DNA of 64,000 nucleotides from Virgibacillus oceani (GCF_014638995.1 NZ_BMFR01000001.1:310001-374000); one strand, 5' to 3'; counted from the first letter of the stretch, positions 48,912 through 57,863 are shown. Numbers and translations are program-made. Notes: a model not told the origin generated them from the letters alone.

Positions 48912-48950
48912 AGAAAGCTTTCTGATATAATGCAGAAAGCTTTCTTTTAT
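48912..48950 (+). terminator. Intrinsic terminator after cccA
   Basis: AGAAAGCTTTCTG (48912-48924) and CAGAAAGCTTTCT (48933-48945), a 13-bp stem with an 8-nt loop, then TTTTAT. Confidence 0.93.
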
Positions 48951-48966
48951 ATACGAGGAGATAACA

Positions 48967-49686
48967 ATGAGCAATAATTTTAAGCTTTCAAAAAGATTAA
49001 CTCGCGTGGCTGCATACTTGCCTGCAGGTGCATTATTTGCTGATATCGGATCAGATCATGCTTATTTACCGTGCTATGTATGTTTGCTGGATAACAATGC
49101 AAAGGCGATTGCTGGTGAAGTAAATGCTGGACCATATGACAGTGCAAGGGAAACGGTAAATCATTATAAGTTAACGCAAAGGATTGATGTTCGACTAGGA
49201 AATGGACTAGAAGTTGTTAAACAGGGAGAAATAAAACAACTCGTTATCGCCGGGATGGGAGGATCGCTCATTCGCAGTATCCTAGAAGATGGAGAAGATA
49301 AATTTGATTGTATTGAACGCATCATAACACAGCCAAACGTGGATGCAAAAAATGTTCGTTCCTGGATGATGAAAAATAATTATACAATTACAAGTGAAGA
49401 AGTAATTGAAGAAAATGGGCACTTCTATGAAATAATCGTAGGGGACGTGAATACATCCGGTAATATTTCGAGACTTACTGATAAAAAGTTATTTTTCGGA
49501 CCGTTGCTGTTACAAAATAAAACGAATGCGTTTTACCGTAAATGGGAGCGGGAGCAGAATAAGCTGCAGTTTGTTATTGAGCAACTAAAACAAGCTAAAA
49601 TACCTAATGATGTAAAATTAGAGAAGTTTCAAACTGAGCTGGAATGGATAAGGGAGGAATTGCAAGATGACAAGTACAATCCGTAA
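48967..49686 (+). CDS. trmK: tRNA (adenine-22-N1)-methyltransferase TrmK
   Basis: 239-aa SAM-dependent methyltransferase forming m1A22 in tRNA (B. subtilis YqfN). N-terminal LSKRLTRVAAYLPAGALFADIGSDHAYLP carries motif I; LVIAGMGGSLI and ITQPNVDAKNVR are family landmarks; a C-terminal helical coiled-coil domain ends with EWIREEL. ACGAGGAG is the ribosome site. The last 20 bp overlap yqfO. Confidence 0.95.
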   Translation: MSNNFKLSKRLTRVAAYLPAGALFADIGSDHAYLPCYVCLLDNNAKAIAGEVNAGPYDSARETVNHYKLTQRIDVRLGNGLEVVKQGEIKQLVIAGMGGSLIRSILEDGEDKFDCIERIITQPNVDAKNVRSWMMKNNYTITSEEVIEENGHFYEIIVGDVNTSGNISRLTDKKLFFGPLLLQNKTNAFYRKWEREQNKLQFVIEQLKQAKIPNDVKLEKFQTELEWIREELQDDKYNP

Positions 49687-50782
49687 TGCAGATGTTTTTC
49701 GTATAATGGAGGAATGGGCACCCAAACATTTGGCTTATGATTGGGATAACGTTGGAATGCAGCTTGGTTCATCATCAAAACCAGTTAAAAAAATAATGGT
49801 TACGCTAGATGTATTAGAATCTGTTGTAGATGAAGCAATAGAAAATAATATTGATTTGATTATCGCTCATCATCCACTGTTCTTCAAATCGACCAAGCAG
49901 ATAAATACTGACTCACCACAGGGAAGAATTATTCAAAAATTGATTTTGCATGATATAACAGTATATGCAGCACATACTAATTTAGATGCTGCAGATAATG
50001 GTGTAAATGATATGCTTTGTGACATTTTAGATATAAAATCAAGGGAAATTCTTTTAGAATCACATACAGAAAAATTAGTTAAAGTTGCTGTATATGTACC
50101 GGATACACATATTAAAGAGGTGAGAGAGGCTCTAAGTGATAATGGTGCAGGACACATAGGCAATTATAGTCACTGTACATTTCAAACATCGGGACAAGGA
50201 ACATTTAAACCATTGGAAGGAACTAATCCATTTATTGGTCAGGCGAATGAAATGGAAATGGTCAACGAGATAAAATTAGAAACAATTGTACCGGAATCGA
50301 TTCTTCCATCTGTATTAGATGCTATGGTAAAAGCTCATCCATATGAAGAAGCATCCTACGACGTATATCCATTGAATCGTAAAGGAAAAGCATATGGAAT
50401 TGGCAGGGTAGGTTTATTAGAAAATAGCATGACGCTAGAAATGTTTTGTGAATATGTTAAGGAAAAATTAAATGTTCCCAAGGTAAGGGTAACAGGGGAC
50501 TTATCAGCAAAAGTTTCAAGAGTGGCGGTGTTAGGCGGAAGCGGGGAGAAATACATAAATGATGCCTTCCGTAAAGGTGCTGATGTATTTATAACCGGTG
50601 ATATGACATTTCACGTTGCACAGGATGCATGGCAAATGGGTCTTTCCGTGATTGATCCAGGACATCATGTAGAAAAAGTGATGAAACAGGCAACCAAACA
50701 GTACCTGGATCAGCATTTATCTAAAAACCGTGTTAATGTTTTTGTTTCGGAAATGAATACAGAGCCATTTCGGTTCGTTTAA
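49667..50782 (+). CDS. yqfO: Nif3-like dinuclear metal-center protein YqfO
   Basis: 371-aa member of the NIF3/DUF34 family with two metal-binding halves. IIAHHPLFFKS and AHTNLDAADNG carry the metal-binding histidines, and DVFITGDMTFHVAQDAWQMG with IDPGHHVEK the C-terminal ligands. A PII-like insert (about 125-230) separates the halves, as in B. subtilis. Related proteins may act as GTP cyclohydrolase-like or 2-oxoglutarate-related enzymes; function is not settled. Start overlaps trmK; AAGGGAGGAAT in trmK is the ribosome site. Confidence 0.95.
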   Translation: MTSTIRNADVFRIMEEWAPKHLAYDWDNVGMQLGSSSKPVKKIMVTLDVLESVVDEAIENNIDLIIAHHPLFFKSTKQINTDSPQGRIIQKLILHDITVYAAHTNLDAADNGVNDMLCDILDIKSREILLESHTEKLVKVAVYVPDTHIKEVREALSDNGAGHIGNYSHCTFQTSGQGTFKPLEGTNPFIGQANEMEMVNEIKLETIVPESILPSVLDAMVKAHPYEEASYDVYPLNRKGKAYGIGRVGLLENSMTLEMFCEYVKEKLNVPKVRVTGDLSAKVSRVAVLGGSGEKYINDAFRKGADVFITGDMTFHVAQDAWQMGLSVIDPGHHVEKVMKQATKQYLDQHLSKNRVNVFVSEMNTEPFRFV

Positions 50783-50820
50783 AACAGTTTTTATATCGAA
50801 TTATAAAGGGGTATTTTTAT

Positions 50821-52137
50821 ATGAATAACAATTATTTTAATCAATTCGCTTTCCACCCGGTTTTAACGGAAGTAATTAATCGTCTGCATTTTTATAATCC
50901 AACAAAAATACAAGAGGAAATTATACCTGAAATTTTGAACGGGCAGAGCGTAATAGGGCAATCTCAAACTGGATCCGGTAAAACGCATGCATATTTATTG
51001 CCATTGTTTAATCAAATTAATGCCAATAAACGAGAAGTTCAATTTGTAATTACAGCACCTACAAGAGAGCTTGCGATGCAAATTTTTGAGGAAGTTAAGA
51101 AAATAATCCATTATGCGGATAAAGATCAAAAATGGATTGCCAAATTGCTGATCGGTGGAACAGATAAGCAGAAAATGATGGAAAAGCTGAAAGAACCGCC
51201 ACATATTATCGTTGGTACTCCTGGAAGGATATTGGATTTAGTCAAGGAAGAAGCTATTTCAATTTACGCAGCTAACTCGTTCGTCATTGACGAGGCAGAT
51301 TTAATGCTGGATTTGGGATTTATCAATGAAGTCGATCAATTACTGGTTCGTTCTAAAAAAGATGTTCAATTACTTGTTTTCTCGGCAACGATTCCTCAGC
51401 GGTTGGAACATTTTTTAAAAAAATACTTAGACAATCCGTTTTATGTTAAAATTGATGACAAGCTTTCTCCGGAGACAATGGAACACCGATTGATCGCATT
51501 AAAGCATCGTCAAGCATCCGATATTATTGCAGATATATCAAGTTCCATTCAGCCATATTTAGCAATTATTTTCACGAATGGAAAAGATATTGCGAATCAA
51601 CTGGCTGGAGATCTGCAGCAAAAGGGAATGGATGTAGGTTTAATTCATGGAGGATTATCACCAAGAGAGCGTAAACGTGTATTGAAAGATATTCAAAATC
51701 TGCGTTATCAATATATTGTCGCAACTGATCTAGCATCACGCGGTATTGATATTAAAGGAGTAAGTCATGTTATCAATGCGCAGCTTCCCAAAGAGGAAGA
51801 ATTCTATATTCACCGTGTTGGAAGAACAGCTCGGGCGGGAATGGAAGGAACCGCCATTAGTTTATATGAGGAAAAAGACATTAAACTTATTGAAAAATTA
51901 GAGCAAAAAGGATTGGATTTTTCGTTTTTTGATGTTAAAAATGGTGAATGGCAGGAAGTTAAAGCCTGGAATGAAAGAACATTGAGAACCAAAACAGAAA
52001 CCAACATAGAGAAAGAAGCTTGGAAACAGGTTAAAAAATCAAAAAAAATAAAACCTGGATATAAGAAAAAAATGATAAGACAGAAAGATGCTATAAAAAA
52101 ACAACTATCAAAAAAGACAAAATATAAGAAGAAATAA
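50821..52137 (+). CDS. cshB: DEAD-box RNA helicase CshB
   Basis: 438-aa cold-shock-type RNA helicase (B. subtilis YqfR/CshB). Motifs: Q motif PTKIQEEIIPEILNG, Walker A SQTGSGKTHA, Ia TAPTRELAMQI, DEAD as VIDEADLML, SAT, and motif VI HRVGRTARAG. A basic C-terminal tail (KKSKKIKPGYKKKM and after) probably binds RNA. AAGGGG is the weak ribosome site. It precedes nfo in the usual order. Confidence 0.94.
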   Translation: MNNNYFNQFAFHPVLTEVINRLHFYNPTKIQEEIIPEILNGQSVIGQSQTGSGKTHAYLLPLFNQINANKREVQFVITAPTRELAMQIFEEVKKIIHYADKDQKWIAKLLIGGTDKQKMMEKLKEPPHIIVGTPGRILDLVKEEAISIYAANSFVIDEADLMLDLGFINEVDQLLVRSKKDVQLLVFSATIPQRLEHFLKKYLDNPFYVKIDDKLSPETMEHRLIALKHRQASDIIADISSSIQPYLAIIFTNGKDIANQLAGDLQQKGMDVGLIHGGLSPRERKRVLKDIQNLRYQYIVATDLASRGIDIKGVSHVINAQLPKEEEFYIHRVGRTARAGMEGTAISLYEEKDIKLIEKLEQKGLDFSFFDVKNGEWQEVKAWNERTLRTKTETNIEKEAWKQVKKSKKIKPGYKKKMIRQKDAIKKQLSKKTKYKKK

Positions 52138-52189
52138 GTGTTTATATGATACCATCACTTTAAATGCAAAATGAGAGAGGGGAAAGTAT

Positions 52190-53083
52190 ATGTTAAAAAT
52201 AGGATCACACGTATCGATGAGTGGTAAAAAAATGCTTTTAGGCTCAAGTGAAGAAGCCGTTTCCTACGGTTCAAATGTATTTATGATTTATACTGGTGCG
52301 CCACAGAATACACGCAGAAAACCGATTGAGGAACTAAATATTGCTTCTGGTATCGAGCATATGAAAGAGAATGGAATTGTTGATGTTGTTGTTCATGCTC
52401 CATACATTATTAACATTGGTAACTCGATAAAAAATGCTACTTTTGAATTAGGCGTGAATTTTTTACGAAATGAAATTGAACGAACAGAGGCAATTGGAGC
52501 TAAGCAAATTGTACTTCATCCTGGAGCACATGTTGGAGCTGGTGCAGACGCTGGAATTGAAAAAATTATTGAAGGATTAAATGAAGTATTAACAGAAGAA
52601 CAACAGGTACAAATTGCACTTGAGACCATGGCTGGAAAAGGTTCGGAAATTGGACGAACCTTTGATGAATTAGCTAAAATCTTTGATGGTGTATCGCTTA
52701 ACGATAAATTATCGGTATGTCTTGATACATGTCATATTCATGATGCAGGGTATGATGTTGTAAATGATTTTGACGGTGTATTAAATCAATTCGATAAAAT
52801 CATTGGACTTGATCGTTTAAAAGTAATTCATGTAAATGACAGTAAAAACGAACGCGGTGCTCATAAGGATCGGCATGAAAATATTGGTTTTGGGCATATT
52901 GGATACGACGCCCTTCGTTATGTCATCCATCACCCAGAGCTTCAAGAACTCCCAAAAATATTGGAAACGCCATATGTTGGGGAAGATAAGAAGAACAAGA
53001 AGCCACCATACAAATTTGAAATTGCGATGATAAAAGGCGACACTTTTGACGAAGATTTAAAAGAAAAAATAATGAATCAATAA
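52190..53083 (+). CDS. nfo: Endonuclease IV
   Basis: 297-aa AP endonuclease of base-excision repair; TIM barrel with three zinc ions. GSHVSMSG at the N-terminus, [14 protein letters not shown] HPGAHVGAG, the [13 protein letters not shown] motif and [25 protein letters not shown] supply metal ligands. Important for spore DNA repair with other AP enzymes. GAGAGGGG precedes the ATG. Confidence 0.97.
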   Translation: MLKIGSHVSMSGKKMLLGSSEEAVSYGSNVFMIYTGAPQNTRRKPIEELNIASGIEHMKENGIVDVVVHAPYIINIGNSIKNATFELGVNFLRNEIERTEAIGAKQIVLHPGAHVGAGADAGIEKIIEGLNEVLTEEQQVQIALETMAGKGSEIGRTFDELAKIFDGVSLNDKLSVCLDTCHIHDAGYDVVNDFDGVLNQFDKIIGLDRLKVIHVNDSKNERGAHKDRHENIGFGHIGYDALRYVIHHPELQELPKILETPYVGEDKKNKKPPYKFEIAMIKGDTFDEDLKEKIMNQ

Positions 53084-53089
53084 CGTAAA

Positions 53090-53213
53090 GGGACTGGGAT
53101 ATAACAGAGACATTGGCTTAAAATTACAGGATAGGATGGTTAGAACTTTATTTAAAACAGTAGCGTAAATAATTTAGTTTAATTCTTGACCTCTATTACG
53201 GGCTGCGGGGCAA
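53090..53213. repeat. Possible extragenic repeat element
   Basis: Noncoding stretch starting AAAGGGACTGGGATATAAC and ending ACGGGCTGCGGGGCA. The 12-mer GGCTGCGGGGCA (53201-53212) recurs inverted at 58911-58922, striking in AT-rich spacer DNA. From memory, GACTGGGA-type extragenic repeats ending in such a GC-rich motif occur in other Bacillaceae; I cannot verify copy number here. Confidence 0.4.
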
Positions 53214-53291
53214 AAAAAGTATCATAATATACTTACGGCACAATATACGTTAATTTGCTTTATGGATAATGAATACCCGAACCTCCACCAA

Positions 53292-53354
53292 AAAAAGAAG
53301 TATCCGAACTAATACAAATTCTAATGGAAGAATTCACAGTTCGGATTTCTTTTT
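53292..53354. terminator. Bidirectional terminator between nfo and yqfT
   Basis: AAAAAGAA-GT-ATCCGAACT (53292-53310) pairs with AGTTCGGATTTCTTTTT (53338-53354) with a 2-nt bulge; A-rich and T-rich ends suit both convergent genes. The 27-nt loop is long. Confidence 0.75.
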
Positions 53355-53392
53355 GACTAAAATGCTTTTGTCCTAAACCCCTTTACTGAAGA

Positions 53393-53677
53393 TTAATTAA
53401 AAAGATATTCCAGTCCATAAGATTTAATTATTTCCTCAAATAATTTTTGAGCTTTTTTTGCAGTTTGAAGATCAGTGATACGAGCTAATTCTTTTAGCAT
53501 TTTAACACGATCCTGTGAGCTGAATGGATCGATTTGCTGCGTTTTTAAGTATTTCGTAATGCTCTGTGCTTCTGCTTGTGATAAATTAAAGCCATATTTC
53601 TTGCTGTAATGAAGCAGTTCATCCGAAGTAAGCTGTTTCAATTTTTTAGCGATCATTTCCTTTATGAATGTAGACAT
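53393..53677 (-). CDS. yqfT: DUF2624 family protein YqfT
   Basis: 94-aa soluble helical protein of unknown function. LTSDELLHYSKKYGFNLSQAEAQSITKYLKTQQIDPF and RVKMLKELARITDLQTAKKAQKLFEEI follow the B. subtilis YqfT pattern. ATG 53677 is 7 bp from AAAGGGG; the ATG at 53683 is too close to it. In B. subtilis yqfT follows nfo, as here, but the downstream yqfU-zur-yqfW-ispG genes are absent. Confidence 0.8.
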   Translation of the reverse strand: MSTFIKEMIAKKLKQLTSDELLHYSKKYGFNLSQAEAQSITKYLKTQQIDPFSSQDRVKMLKELARITDLQTAKKAQKLFEEIIKSYGLEYLFN

Positions 53678-53848
53678 TATCATTCCCCTTTTATCCATTA
53701 CTGTTTTATACTATGGTCCAATGCCTTAAATGGAAACTTGGACTGTAAAATAACTTGCTTTATTTCCATAAAATAACGCCATTATAATAAAAAAATATCC
53801 ATAAACTATAAACGCACCTCAATCAAAGGGAAAGAGAGGTATCTGTTT

Positions 53849-54253
53849 ATGGATGAATTTGGACGTACTACGAACAATGTTGACAGGCCAGCTTCCGATG
53901 ACAACAATGACACACAAGATCTTGTTGCAACAAATTTAAATGGGCAGCGAAGATCGGCTATACAATCAAGAAAACGTGATGAAGAAACAGCTGCTGAGAT
54001 GACAGCAGATGATTTTGATCGTCCGGTTACTATGGAGGACGACGACACAGACTCACATGCAAGTACTTGGGGTTGGGTAGCATTAGCATTATCCATTGTG
54101 TCATTTTTTATATGGCCAATAGTTCTTGGTGGAGCAGGTATTATTGTTGGCTTCGTTGCTAAGAGTAGAGATGCAGACACGTTAGGTAATACAGCCATTA
54201 TCGCTGGGGCTGTATCCATTATCATTACACTCTTTATATTGCCATTTGTTTAA
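53849..54253 (+). CDS. yqfX: YqfX-like membrane protein
   Basis: 134 aa. An acidic, hydrophilic N-terminus (about 1-70, with DEETAAEMTADDFDRP) precedes two membrane helices (about 74-97 and 109-132) with a GGAGIIVGFVAKSRDADTLGN loop, resembling B. subtilis YqfX (DUF4190-type). Function unknown. AAGGGAAAGAGAGG is the ribosome region before ATG 53849. A terminator follows. Confidence 0.75.
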   Translation: MDEFGRTTNNVDRPASDDNNDTQDLVATNLNGQRRSAIQSRKRDEETAAEMTADDFDRPVTMEDDDTDSHASTWGWVALALSIVSFFIWPIVLGGAGIIVGFVAKSRDADTLGNTAIIAGAVSIIITLFILPFV

Positions 54254-54258
54254 AAATG

Positions 54259-54292
54259 GGGAGGCTGGCCATTGGGTCAGTCTCCCTTTAAT
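54259..54292. terminator. Terminator between yqfX and the LysM gene
   Basis: GGGAGGCTG (54259-54267) pairs with CAGTCTCCC (54278-54286), including a G-U pair, then TTTAATT. The next gene is convergent. Confidence 0.75.
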
Positions 54293-54618
54293 TATGTATC
54301 GTTATATAGCGGAAAATAATAATAATGACCAACTCTAAGATTGTGTGGATCAACATCGTTAATTGCATTAAAGTCTGACAGAAGTTTTGTAATATCTAAT
54401 GATTTACTATTATTATTTACTTCTTCCATTATCGATAACACGGTATCACCTGATTGTACTTTAACCTTAATCACTTTATATTTTTTGGATACTTGATCCG
54501 TATTAAACTGTATTTTTTTTTCATCGCTTTCAAAAGAACCACTTGTTAAATCTTTATAAACACTTACAATTAATAATAGAATAATTAAAAAGATGCCACT
54601 TTTTTGTAAGAAATTCAC
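54292..54618 (-). CDS. yqfZ: Membrane-anchored LysM-domain protein (YqfZ-like)
   Basis: 108-aa protein with one N-terminal membrane helix (about 7-22), a polar linker, and a C-terminal LysM-like domain (about 47-105; KVKVQSGDTVLSIMEEV, then INDVDPHNLRVGHYYYFPLY) for peptidoglycan binding. Size, layout and region resemble B. subtilis YqfZ. GTG 54618 follows AAGGAG at 8 bp; upstream in-frame codons cover the neighbouring divergent gene and are excluded. Confidence 0.75.
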   Translation of the reverse strand: MNFLQKSGIFLIILLLIVSVYKDLTSGSFESDEKKIQFNTDQVSKKYKVIKVKVQSGDTVLSIMEEVNNNSKSLDITKLLSDFNAINDVDPHNLRVGHYYYFPLYNDT

Positions 54619-54697
54619 ATTAATTTCTCCTTTTATTGAAACTAAAAACAGTTTTAAAGCGTATAACATAATAAGTAAAGGTGAAGGAGGGAAACAA

Positions 54698-55351
54698 ATG
54701 GACATATTTTCTGCCGATTGGCTGGGCTTAGTCATAACTGGATTTGGAACGTTATTTCTAATAGGAGAAATATTAGTTAATATGCGCGGATTTTTCGGGT
54801 TGTTAGGTATTGGATTCATCACCGTTTATTTTTCAGCTTATTTAGAAACAGGCTCCTTTATCATTATGATTATTATTTATTTTATTGGTTTATTACTTAT
54901 AATTATTGATGGCAAACTGTTAAACGATGGAACGCTGGCAACACTTGGTTTAGCTAGTATGTTAATATCAGTAGCATTGGCAGCGCCGAATATATATGCG
55001 GGATTGTACGCCGTAATCGGGGTTTTAATTGGTGGTTTTTCAGCATTCTTTTTCTTAAAGGTTTTTAAACATCGTGATATGTGGTCAAAAATAACGTTAA
55101 AGGATCAATTGACAAAAGAAGCCGGATACAACTCTATGAGCACTGAATATCAAAAATTAGTACATGAAACAGGGGAAACGTTAAACGATTTACGTCCTGT
55201 TGGTACTGTGAGAATTAATAATAAAGATTATAGTGCCATCTCAAATGGCCGCTGGATACCAAAACATAGTAAGGTTCAAGTGGTTCAGGTGGATGGAACG
55301 AAAATACTTGTAGAGATAATGAATGAACAAAAGGACAATACGCCTAGCTAA
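54698..55351 (+). CDS. Short NfeD-like membrane protein
   Basis: 217 aa with four or more membrane helices (about 8-26, 31-47, 50-70, 80-95 and 100-120) and a C-terminal OB-like domain (about 140-212; LVHETGETLNDLRPVGTVRINNKDYSAISNGRWIPK, then VQVVQVDGTKILVE). This is the NfeD family without the ClpP-like domain (NfeD1b/YuaF-like). Such proteins normally pair with a flotillin gene; none is adjacent here. AAGGAGGG precedes ATG 54698. It is divergent from the LysM gene (79 bp apart). Confidence 0.85.
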   Translation: MDIFSADWLGLVITGFGTLFLIGEILVNMRGFFGLLGIGFITVYFSAYLETGSFIIMIIIYFIGLLLIIIDGKLLNDGTLATLGLASMLISVALAAPNIYAGLYAVIGVLIGGFSAFFFLKVFKHRDMWSKITLKDQLTKEAGYNSMSTEYQKLVHETGETLNDLRPVGTVRINNKDYSAISNGRWIPKHSKVQVVQVDGTKILVEIMNEQKDNTPS

Positions 55352-55373
55352 CCGAATAGGCGAATTGTCCTTT
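55330..55373 (+). terminator. Terminator overlapping the short nfeD stop codon
   Basis: AAAGGACAATACGCCTA (55330-55346) pairs with TAGGCGAATTGTCCTTT (55357-55373) with one A-A mismatch; the TAA stop is in the loop. Confidence 0.88.
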
Positions 55374-55562
55374 AGTTTGTAATAAATATACGTTGAATGA
55401 GATTGATTATAGAGTAGACAATACATAGTAGAAACATAGTAGAAACTCAATTGTAAATTTAGTGTTAAGAATGTTATACATGCCTTTACAAACTGTTTAT
55501 ATGTAATTAATAATGAAAAAGTATGCGACATAATTCTACACAGATGAAGGGATGGATAATAA

Positions 55563-57188
55563 TTGGATATTGATATACAGAAACTTATTTTCGAGTTTGT
55601 AGGCGGTTTAGGTATTTTCCTCTTAGGTATAAAATTCATGGGAGAAGGCTTACAAAAGTCAGCGGGGGACCGATTACGAGATATTCTAGATAAATTCACC
55701 AGCAATCCCTTTTTAGGTGTACTAGCAGGTATGATTGTGACCATACTGATTCAAAGCAGTTCAGGCACAACTGTTCTAACAGTTGGACTTGTAAATGCCG
55801 GATTTATGACATTAAGACAGGCTATCGGAGTCATAATGGGGGCAAATATTGGTACTACGGTAACAGCATTCATTATAGGTATTGATTTAGGAGAATATGC
55901 GTTGCCAATTATTGCAGTCGGTTGTTTCTTAATCTTCTTTTTTAAAAATCAAAAAGTTACTGCATTGGGACAGGCTATCTTCGGCTTCGGTGCACTATTT
56001 TTTGGTTTAGAATTGATGAGCAGCGGTATGTCGCCACTCAGGGAACTGGAATCATTTCATGAGCTGACTTTAAATATGAGTTCAAATCCAATATTAGGTG
56101 TTGTAATTGGTACATTGTTTACTGTTATAGTTCAAAGTTCGAGTGCAACAATTGGTATTCTTCAAGGGCTGTTTGCCGAGGGTGCAATAGATATAAAAGC
56201 AGCGATACCAGTGTTATTTGGGGACAATATTGGTACAACTATAACAGCTGTTTTGGCTGCGATTGGCACCAGTGTAGCTGCAAAAAGAGCAGCATTTACG
56301 CACGTAATATTTAATCTTATAGGTACGACTATTTTTCTCGTGCTTTTAGGTTTATTTACAAAATATGTAACCTTTTTACAGGAACAATTGAATTTAAATG
56401 CTGAAATGACAATTGCCTTTGCTCACGGTAGCTTCAATTTAGCAAACACGATTATCCAATTCCCATTTATTGGTGCATTGGCTTGGATTGTTACGAAAAT
56501 AATTCCTGGTGAAGATTCTATTGTTGAATACAAACCAAAACATCTGGACCCAATTTTCATCCAACAATCCTCTACACTAGCATTAGATCAGGCAAAGGCA
56601 GAAATTATACGCATGGGTGAGTACGCAGTTAAAGGTTTAGAGGAAACAAACTTATATTTAACTACACAGCAGCAAAAACATTCAGAAATTGCTACACAGG
56701 TGGAGGGTGCTCTCAACAATTTAGATAGAAAAATCACCGAGTATTTAGTTGAAATTTCTGGTGGATCAATGACGGAATTAGAAAGTGCCAAGCATACAGC
56801 ACTAATGGATTCCGTGCGTGATATTGAACGAATTGGGGATCACTTCGAAAACATCATTGAGTTAATTGATTATAAAATTTCAAATAAGGTATATTTAACA
56901 GATCAGGCTAAGGAAGATTTAAATAACATGTTTGATCTAACTATTTTAACCGTACAGCAAGCAGTAAAAGCCCTTGACGAAATGGATAGAGAAGAGGCAC
57001 TGGCTGTTGTTCAAAAAGAAGACCAAATAGATAAAATGGAAAGAAATTACCGTAAAAAGCATATAATTCGCATGAATGAAGGTTTGTGCGATGGTTCAGC
57101 GGGAATTGTATTTGTCGATATTATTAGTAATTTAGAGCGGATAGGAGATCACGCTGTTAACATAGCAGAAGAAGTTTTAGGCGATTAA
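55563..57188 (+). CDS. Na/Pi cotransporter family protein (YqeW type)
   Basis: 541 aa. Two inverted NptA-type membrane repeats: GGLGIFLLGIKFMGEGLQKSAGDRLR, VTILIQSSSGTTVLTVGL, GANIGTTVTA; then VIVQSSSATIGIL and GDNIGTTITAVLA. A C-terminal PhoU-like helical domain (about 345-540) follows. The QSSS motifs are the signature of type II Na+/phosphate cotransporters. TTG start 55563 follows a weak GGGATGG. Not obviously under the PhoP boxes seen at pstS. It corresponds to B. subtilis yqeW, which lies elsewhere in this region. Confidence 0.92.
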   Translation: MDIDIQKLIFEFVGGLGIFLLGIKFMGEGLQKSAGDRLRDILDKFTSNPFLGVLAGMIVTILIQSSSGTTVLTVGLVNAGFMTLRQAIGVIMGANIGTTVTAFIIGIDLGEYALPIIAVGCFLIFFFKNQKVTALGQAIFGFGALFFGLELMSSGMSPLRELESFHELTLNMSSNPILGVVIGTLFTVIVQSSSATIGILQGLFAEGAIDIKAAIPVLFGDNIGTTITAVLAAIGTSVAAKRAAFTHVIFNLIGTTIFLVLLGLFTKYVTFLQEQLNLNAEMTIAFAHGSFNLANTIIQFPFIGALAWIVTKIIPGEDSIVEYKPKHLDPIFIQQSSTLALDQAKAEIIRMGEYAVKGLEETNLYLTTQQQKHSEIATQVEGALNNLDRKITEYLVEISGGSMTELESAKHTALMDSVRDIERIGDHFENIIELIDYKISNKVYLTDQAKEDLNNMFDLTILTVQQAVKALDEMDREEALAVVQKEDQIDKMERNYRKKHIIRMNEGLCDGSAGIVFVDIISNLERIGDHAVNIAEEVLGD

Positions 57189-57196
57189 TTTATAAT

Positions 57197-57240
57197 AAAA
57201 CGGTCTTTTCTTTATAGTAGGGGAAAAAGACCGTTTTAAT
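57197..57240 (+). terminator. Terminator after the Na/Pi transporter gene
   Basis: AAAACGGTCTTTT (57197-57209) pairs with AAAAGACCGTTTT (57225-57237), 13 bp, then TTAAT. Confidence 0.92.
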
Positions 57241-57353
57241 TCTAAAAATATATTTTTAAAAATTATTATTGAAATCTATTAAGGAAGATGCTATAGTATT
57301 TATTGTTGTTTCATGTACATAGAATTTTTTGGGGGAAAAGCAGCAAAAAGTTA

Positions 57354-57382
57354 TTGACATATCTTGTCAATCATGTTAAATT
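57354..57382 (+). promoter_or_regulatory. Promoter of the tRNA cluster
   Basis: TTGACA (57354-57359), 17-bp spacer, TAAATT (57377-57382), 41 bp before the first tRNA. TTGACATATCTTGTCAA (57354-57370) is also a short palindrome, perhaps by chance. Confidence 0.65.
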
Positions 57383-57422
57383 ATATTTTGTCGCTTGTGA
57401 AAAATATCTTTTATCTTATTAT

Positions 57423-57497
57423 TCCACAGTAGCTCAGTGGTAGAGCTATCGGCTGTTAACCGATCGGTCGTAGGTTCGAATCCTACCTGTGGAGCCA
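57423..57497 (+). tRNA. tRNA-Asn (GTT)
   Basis: 75 nt with CCA encoded. Acceptor TCCACAG/CTGTGGA, GTT anticodon in CGGCTGTTAACCG, and GGTTCGAATCC T-arm. First gene of the cluster. Confidence 0.97.
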
Positions 57498-57500
57498 TAT

Positions 57501-57577
57501 GGCGGTGTAGCTCAGCTGGCGAGAGCGTACGGTTCATACCCGTGAGGTCGGGGGTTCGATCCCCTCCGCCGCTACCA
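57501..57577 (+). tRNA. tRNA-Met (CAT), elongator type
   Basis: 77 nt with CCA. Acceptor GGCGGTG.../CCGCCGC-type, CAT anticodon in ACGGTTCATACCCGT. It closely resembles the B. subtilis elongator tRNA-Met; the paired acceptor and lack of the three G-C initiator pairs argue against fMet. Confidence 0.9.
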
Positions 57578-57597
57578 TACTTAATAGAATATATAAT

Positions 57598-57674
57598 GGC
57601 GGTCGTGGCGAAGTGGTTAACGCACCGGATTGTGGCTCCGGCATTCGTGGGTTCGATCCCCACCGGTCGCCCCA
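57598..57674 (+). tRNA. tRNA-His (GTG)
   Basis: 77 nt with CCA. GTG anticodon in CGGATTGTGGCTCCG. G at 57598 is the extra G-1, opposite C73 at 57671, the identity element for HisRS, encoded in the gene. Confidence 0.96.
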
Positions 57675-57683
57675 TAAAAAATA

Positions 57684-57760
57684 GGACCCTTAGCTCAGTT
57701 GGTTAGAGCTATCGGCTCATAACCGATCGGTCGCAGGTTCGAGTCCTGCAGGGTCCACCA
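57684..57760 (+). tRNA. tRNA with CAT anticodon, probably Ile2 (lysidine-modified)
   Basis: 77 nt with CCA. Anticodon CAT in CGGCTCATAACCG. The body (GGACCCTTAGCTCAGTTGG and GGTCGCAGGTTCGAG) resembles B. subtilis tRNA-Ile2, whose C34 becomes lysidine by TilS so it reads AUA, rather than elongator Met (already present at 57501) or fMet. Confidence 0.75.
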
Positions 57761-57770
57761 CTATATACTC

Positions 57771-57863
57771 GGAGGAATACCCAAGTCTGGCTGAAGGGAT
57801 CGGTCTTGAAAACCGACAGGGGTGTCAAAGCCCGCGGGGGTTCGAATCCCTCTTCCTCCTCCA
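57771..57863 (+). tRNA. tRNA-Ser (TGA)
   Basis: 93 nt with CCA and a long variable arm (GGGGTGTCAAAGCCC region), as expected for class II tRNA-Ser. TGA anticodon in CGGTCTTGAAAACCG. Confidence 0.96.
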
